The translations under genes were made by a program, and so were the position numbers. From positions 2,914,001 to 2,978,000 of the forward strand of contig JAAXNY010000005.1 in the NCBI GenBank assembly GCA_013420905.1: a DNA stretch of 64,000 bases, read 5' to 3'. This stretch comes from Collybia mongolica. Its lineage: Eukaryota > Basidiomycota > Agaricomycetes > Agaricales > Clitocybaceae. The notes under the pieces were generated by a model, which was given only the letters and a program-made list of their open reading frames with translations, ran no database searches and was not told the DNA's origin. Shown one piece after another: positions 59,801 through 64,000 of this stretch. Each line of letters opens with the position of its first letter. The first letter of the stretch is position 1.

Positions 59801-61233
59801 CAATTTACAGCCGGGGTCAGGACAAACAGGCGAGCTGAAGCTGAAAACAAGACAAATAAAACAATCAGGCATCCAAAGAAAACACTACTCAACGTTTTCA
59901 ATGGCCTTAATGCAAGGAGTAATGACCAGACATCCCTAGATCTCATTGGTATACAAGATGTGGGTTTTTTTTCTCTTATTATCCCATGTTTTTATTTATT
60001 AATGGGTGTTTTTAGTCTTCACGCCAACAACATGACAGCCAACTTGAGTCATTATTTGTGCTTCCTATTTGCATGCTTCGGGAATATGCTGGGCCATACA
60101 CATTTCATAAATGCTATCAACAAATGCAGGACAGTATATACTATTGAGTTGAGGCTGTGCCACGGCCCCCAAGTGCTCCAACATGGGTAAAATTTCAACT
60201 TCTTATCACTCACATCACTGGCTCATTATTCGCAGGAGCCACATGTTCTGAAAACCAAAAGTGAGCCTGGATATGATTGGGTTCCTAAAGAGGAAGATGT
60301 AAGTATGATTGTCTTTTGTTTCATCTGACATGGCTAAATCTTGCACAGAAAATGATGAACACATTCAACAATGATGCGGCCTATATCTCGACACATTGGC
60401 TTTTACAGTTGACCCAGGGACATGGTCTGCAAGTCCAACATATATTACACATTATCCATACAGGAACTGAGAAAATACATCACCTTGTAATCCTGAAAGA
60501 CAAACGGTACATCTGTGATTGTTGTATGGGAATCAATCTCGGCATACCTTGTCGACACTATTTTGCTGCTTGGACTAATGTTCAGGGCCTCCCATTTCAT
60601 ATAGGATTGGTTCGCCCACGGTAAGTTCCATTTATTTCCTTGAACACATCTCTTTCTCACTGTACGATTCCTCAGGTGGTACAAAGATGCAACCCTTGAT
60701 GTCACTGAGGTCCGACCTGTGACATGCAATCATGCCCAGCGTGTAGGGGAAACATTTGAGACAATTCCACCAAACTTACTTTCAAATCCTCTTGGATCAT
60801 TCCAGACAACACCCACACCCATACCAACTCAGACTATTGGATCCCGAACCGTTTTTCATGGTGCACAGATGGCCCTTCATCCACTGCTTACTAACATTCA
60901 AACTCAAGGACAACTTGATGACCTTATGGATAAGCTGGATGGTATCCGGTTTGTTCAGACCAATGATATTTCCATTTCATGTTCTAAAATTGCATTCACA
61001 GACAAGAGGACCAAGAAGAAAGAGAACACGAACGGATTAAAGATCCCCCAATCATATTACACAAAGGACGACCACGCACTGCCTGTATCACGGGACCACT
61101 GGAGGGACGACCATGAGGTGGAGGTGCCGGGATTTGTACGCAGGCTACTGATTCATCTAGAGGGAGTAAACCTCGCAAATGTGGGCTATGCCACCAAGCA
61201 GGCCATAATCGTTTGACTTGCCCTTTCCGATAA
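56841..61233 (+). pseudogene. MULE transposase gene with N-terminal ULP1-like peptidase region, decayed
   Basis: Exons on the plus strand connect in frame. 56841-57176 continues at 57234; the frame then passes through 57985, 58036-58130, 58183-58248, 58309-59959, 60020 onwards, 60351-60620, 60676-60949 and 61003-61233, all approximate. The first third has a C48/ULP1-like pattern: GHFSGY (His), HGDSMGF (Asp) and SHQGPGSGSCGIATYNYLE (Gln, Cys). Then come a FAR1/GCM-like zinc region (TLRCNHYDQ, CDAHVN, HNHEHQ), the MULE core (IITDNSYN, IASDRHPSLISA, CLHHLSGN, RRAEAENKTNK), a SWIM motif (ICDCCMGINLGIPCRHYF) and a CCHC knuckle (CGLCHQAGHNRLTC). In-frame TGA codons at 57596, 60145 and 61114 break it. 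The fusion is inferred from splicing; the stops mean this copy is inactive. Confidence 0.75.
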
Positions 61234-61356
61234 TGATGACTACCTTAAATTTTAACATGTTATAAATAGCCAGTGTTACGGCGCACTGCCAAAAAGCATC
61301 ACCGTTGACACCCCAGGTTTCTCAATTGATAAACTTATAGAAACCAGGTTCCCATT

Positions 61357-61386
61357 GGGAACCGGGGTTTCTCAATAGAATAAGCC
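61357..61386 (-). repeat. Right terminal inverted repeat of the MULE
   Basis: Exact reverse complement of 56230-56259. Just inside lie two more copies of the AGAAACC motif in alternating orientation (61313-61323 and 61339-61348). Confidence 0.9.
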
Positions 61387-61395
61387 CTTATTTGC
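61387..61395 (+). repeat. Right 9-bp target site duplication of the MULE
   Basis: CTTATTTGC, identical to 56221-56229. The pogo transposase frame resumes directly after it. Confidence 0.92.
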
Positions 61396-63288
61396 CGCTC
61401 TCATAATGCACCTAATTTTCCGGAGAATGGGGTGGGCAAGCATTGGGTAGATCAGTTTGTGATGAAGCATTCTGTTCACATCAAAATGGCTGATTCAACC
61501 CCACTCGAGGACAAGCGTGATCGTGCTGTGAATCCAGAAAACAACAAGGAGTTCTGGGTGCTTATGAAGGAAGCTCAAGTGAAGCCTGGTGTATGTGCAG
61601 AGACTATTTTTGGATCAGATGAAGTTGGTGTGTCAGAACGCAGTGAAGAACATGAGCATGTTGTAACATCTCGGGATCATGTTGGCCCACAGTACCAGCA
61701 ATGTGCCAGCACTCGAGAGAATACAACTGTCATTGTGACTATCTGTGCAGATGGTACCACCCTGCCACCTGCTGTTATTTTCAAGGGAAAATCTTATCAA
61801 GTTAGTTGGGGTGATGAGAACCCATTGAATGCATCGTGCGTATTTTTATCTTAATTTTACCATGCTCAAAATCTTATCACCACTGTTAGAATTGGTTACT
61901 GGCAAAAAGGCTGGACAGATGGTGAGATTGGTGCAGAATGGATCAAGATATTCGACAAGCAAATGAAGCATAAGGTGAAGAATGGTGAATACTAACTCTT
62001 AATTGTTGATGGGCACAATTCCCATTATACAGTTGCATTTCTCATGTATGCACATGAACACCTCATTCTCGTCCTCTGCTACCCTGCCCACACAACACAC
62101 ATCTACATATCAAGGACTTGATGTTGTCATTTTCACAGTCCTGAAACGCTTCCTTATGGATGAATGTGACAAATGGAACTGCAAAAAAGCTCAGGCAATG
62201 GACAAGAATAATTTTTTGGCTATTTACAGTGCAGCTCACATCCGTGCTCTCACTCCTGAGAATGTGAAATCCGCATTCAAGAAAATTGGTGTCTGGCCAT
62301 ACAACCCATTGGTTATCACTGAGGAGATGGAAGCAAAGCAACCTCAGTGCAGGTCCATCTCCCTATTCCGATGTCTGATCCGGCCACTGATGCCTTAGTT
62401 ACAATGTTTTGGGACCTTGCTGCCATAAACAATGCTGGACGCAACACTGAAGAGGCAAACAATGATCAGGTGTCTCAAACATCAGACACTAACAAACAAC
62501 GACATAGCGTAATCGACACTGCAGTTGAAGCACTGGCACAAACAAACCTCTCACATCTTCTCGCCACTACTCTAACCACACATCTTGACACCATGCCCAC
62601 CACTTTGCCCACCACTATCCCTCGCACCACCCCAAATCCACTCCTCACAATCAAACCCCAGACCAATGTTGAGGTGATTCTCCTTGCAGCACTTCAAGAG
62701 GCTGAGGCCGAAGCAGAGGCACTCCAATTGTGAAACATTGCACTCCGTGCAGGCAACCCCCTAAACCAGGTTTACTGTGGAAACACTTGGACCCAACTAC
62801 AGGCGCAGGATGAGAAGAAGAAACAAAAGGGAAAGGGGAAACTCACTGGTAAGGCCTGCTTGTTGTCTGGTGATGCATTCTATGAAGAGTGGATGGAATT
62901 CGAGAAAGAGAAGCGTATAGAGAACCAGCTGAAAGATGACAGGAAGACTGCAATGGTACAGTACCAAGCAGCTAAAGCCTTGTGGGATCAGGGGGAAGTC
63001 AAGCGGAAGGAGATAAAGGAGAAGGAGACAGAGAGGCACAAGAAAGCAATGGCTGCATGGGAGAAGGCAAAGGCAAAGGCGGCAACAGCAGTGAAGAAGC
63101 AGGGCCTTAGTCGACCACCTCCATTTCATGTGACAAAGCTGAAAATGCAACCCCTTGCAAAGGGAAACCCAAAGCCTATGGTGAAGGACTTCACAGAAGG
63201 TTCTGGGTCCTCTCCTTCGTCATCTAGGAGTGGCAGCAGCAGCGAGGGCGGCGAGGATGATGATAGCGACAACAAGGACGACGCGTAA

Positions 63289-63631
63289 TGGCATCTAACG
63301 GGACCGGACCGCACTGCCACCTGACCGGTGATCAAGGTGTACCACACAGTGGGAATTTTTTTTCGCAGACTCAACACTATTTCTTCGACAGCTCATTCAT
63401 TTCTATCCCGTTCCCTTCAATTTTTTTGTACACTTGTAGCTACATGATTCGAGTAGTTTATTATGTTTTTATTTCAGCAAAATTACAGATATTTGTGACG
63501 ACAAATCCAAAACCGATTTGACTGTACCATTGTCACGTGAATGACTGTATCAATATATAATTAAATCTTTATGTAAATGGGTCTCGCTAAACTACAAACA
63601 CAACCTGATCTCAAAAGGTTGAAATCGCAAT
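63289..63631. other. 3' part of the pogo-like element and adjacent intergenic DNA
   Basis: Positions 63289-63522 are the non-coding 3' end of the element, 63523-63547 its right inverted repeat, and 63550-63631 the short promoter region of the following gene. The sequence next to the inverted repeat reads, on the minus strand, GTACAGTCAAATCGG, sharing ten bases with the end of the MITE at 20745. Confidence 0.6.
63523..63547 (-). repeat. Right terminal inverted repeat of the pogo-like element
   Basis: Exact reverse complement of 55363-55387, followed by TA at 63548-63549. Confidence 0.9.
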
Positions 63632-64000
63632 ATGACCACTGATTTGCTGGGTACGACACTTGAACAGCTCCGAGCCTCCAAAATGATGACTATACTGCAC
63701 GGCAGATGAGCGCGCTATCGTTTGGTTTGACATTGACAATACGCTCTATTCTGCGAGTTCCAGGATCTCGCACGCGATGGGCGAACGAATACATGGTGAG
63801 CCACTTTTTGTCATTAGGGGACTCCCACCCTCGTTTCTGATCCGTTATTCCAGCATACTTCGTAAATCTCGGACTCAGCCATGAGGAGGCTTCTGAACTT
63901 CACCTGAGATACTATAGCCAATATGGCCTTGCCCTTCGAGGGTTGACCCGCCACCACAACATCGGTAACGTAATCTTGACTTATTTCTTAGCAAGCGCAA
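63632..64000 (+). CDS. Pyrimidine 5'-nucleotidase, HAD superfamily (Sdt1/Phm8-like), 5' part
   Basis: Three exons are visible (63632-63650, 63706-63795, 63854-63964), and a GTAACG donor at 63965 starts an intron that runs past the edge. The first exon is only 19 nt. The encoded residues contain the HAD motif I nucleophile, FDIDNTLYSASS, followed by MGERIHAYFVNLGLSHEEAS and YYSQYGLALRGLTRHH, typical of Sdt1/Phm8. These enzymes dephosphorylate UMP and CMP or, for Phm8, lysophosphatidate and nucleotides under phosphate starvation. The gene starts 83 bp after the right end of the pogo-like transposon, so the element may lie in its promoter. Confidence 0.88.

Larger units (their letters stand above)
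56230..61386 (+). mobile_element. Mutator-like element (MULE), 5157 bp, nested in the pogo-like transposon
   Basis: Perfect 30-bp terminal inverted repeats at 56230-56259 and 61357-61386 begin GGCTTATTCTATTGAGAAAC, and exact 9-bp duplications of CTTATTTGC lie outside them. The element carries one long spliced gene (about 56841-61233) encoding a ULP1-like peptidase region and a MULE transposase. Short motifs of the form GAGAAACC recur near both ends. Identical inverted repeats and an exact duplication indicate a fairly recent insertion, yet the gene already has TGA stops. Confidence 0.92.
55852..63288 (+). pseudogene. Pogo/DDE_1 transposase gene, split by a MULE and decayed
   Basis: The 5' fragment (55852-56229) encodes an N-terminal helix-turn-helix-like region. 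The 3' fragment (from 61396) encodes GKHWVDQFVMKHS, then GSDEVG (first catalytic Asp near 61618), VTICADGTTLPPAVIFKG, YWQKGWTDGEIGAEW, IVDGHNSHY (second Asp near 62008) and FKKIGVWPYNP, the order seen in fungal DDE_1 transposases. A Lys/Glu-rich C-terminal helix and an acidic tail end at 63288. Besides the MULE insertion there are in-frame TGA codons at 56113, 56200 and 62731, a TAA at 61993, and apparent frameshifts near 62105 and 62350. An intron at 61839-61889 is still recognisable. The gene cannot make an active enzyme. Confidence 0.85.
55363..63547 (+). mobile_element. Pogo-like (Tc1/mariner superfamily) transposon interrupted by a MULE
   Basis: Perfect 25-bp terminal inverted repeats bound the element: CAGTCATTCACGTGACAATG plus GTACA at 55363-55387, and its reverse complement at 63523-63547. 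TA flanks both ends (55361-55362 and 63548-63549). Between them lies a broken DDE_1-type transposase gene and a nested 5157-bp MULE (56230-61386). Without the MULE and its duplicated 9 bp the element would be about 3.0 kb. The inverted-repeat similarity seems to continue imperfectly inside the perfect part, with an extra stretch of about 18 bp on the left side. The left end sits 201 bp upstream of the RPL6 ATG. Confidence 0.88.

Overview
The window is nuclear DNA of a filamentous basidiomycete, most likely an Agaricomycete. The evidence is dense short genes on both strands, introns of mostly 45-75 bp with GT..AG ends in nearly every gene, many very short exons, a fungal-type tRNA-Gln with an intron, and families typical of such fungi: Argonaute, DUF6534, DUF2264, Erj5 and CENP-A. 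I built the gene models by hand from splice signals and reading-frame continuity. For most multi-exon genes the exon lengths close to an uninterrupted frame, which is the main support for the exon lists given here.

Layout. 1-5.3 kb: the 3' end of a VTT-domain membrane protein, a calcium-regulated mitochondrial carrier and an unrecognised gene. 5.9-10 kb: a complete Argonaute. 10.3-15.8 kb: TspO, an intron-containing tRNA-Gln, the trifunctional His4 enzyme and pyruvate dehydrogenase E1 beta. 16-22.7 kb: a short-chain dehydrogenase, an ACMSD-like amidohydrolase, a membrane alpha/beta hydrolase and the NAD isocitrate dehydrogenase subunit Idh1, with a small MITE in the last divergent promoter. 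22.8-31.2 kb: a conserved fungal protein of unknown function, a DUF262 protein, the cohesion factor Dcc1 and a glutamate-carboxypeptidase-like M28 protein. 31.4-43.7 kb: a DUF6534 membrane protein, a coiled-coil/zinc protein, AP-1 sigma, glutamine synthetase, a DUF2264 protein and the ER J-protein Erj5. 44-55.2 kb: Pol I factor Rrn7, a long disordered protein, a coiled-coil protein, the centromeric histone CENP-A, the mitochondrial insertase Cox18 and ribosomal protein L6.

55.4-63.5 kb is a nested transposon. The outer element is a pogo-like (Tc1/mariner, DDE_1) element with perfect 25-bp terminal inverted repeats and a TA target duplication. It is interrupted by a 5.16-kb MULE with perfect 30-bp inverted repeats and an exact 9-bp target duplication. 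The MULE gene appears to fuse a ULP1-like (C48) cysteine peptidase region to a MULE transposase with SWIM and CCHC zinc modules. Both transposase genes are dead, and most of their in-frame stops are TGA. The window ends in a pyrimidine 5'-nucleotidase gene.

The protein genes are mostly housekeeping and do not form one pathway. Functional themes are mitochondrial metabolism and biogenesis (carrier, Pdb1, Idh1, Cox18, TspO), amino-acid and nitrogen metabolism (His4, Gln1) and chromosome or RNA biology (Argonaute, Dcc1, CENP-A, Rrn7, RPL6). The least ordinary content is the nested transposon, the MITE, the microexons and the CENP-A gene.
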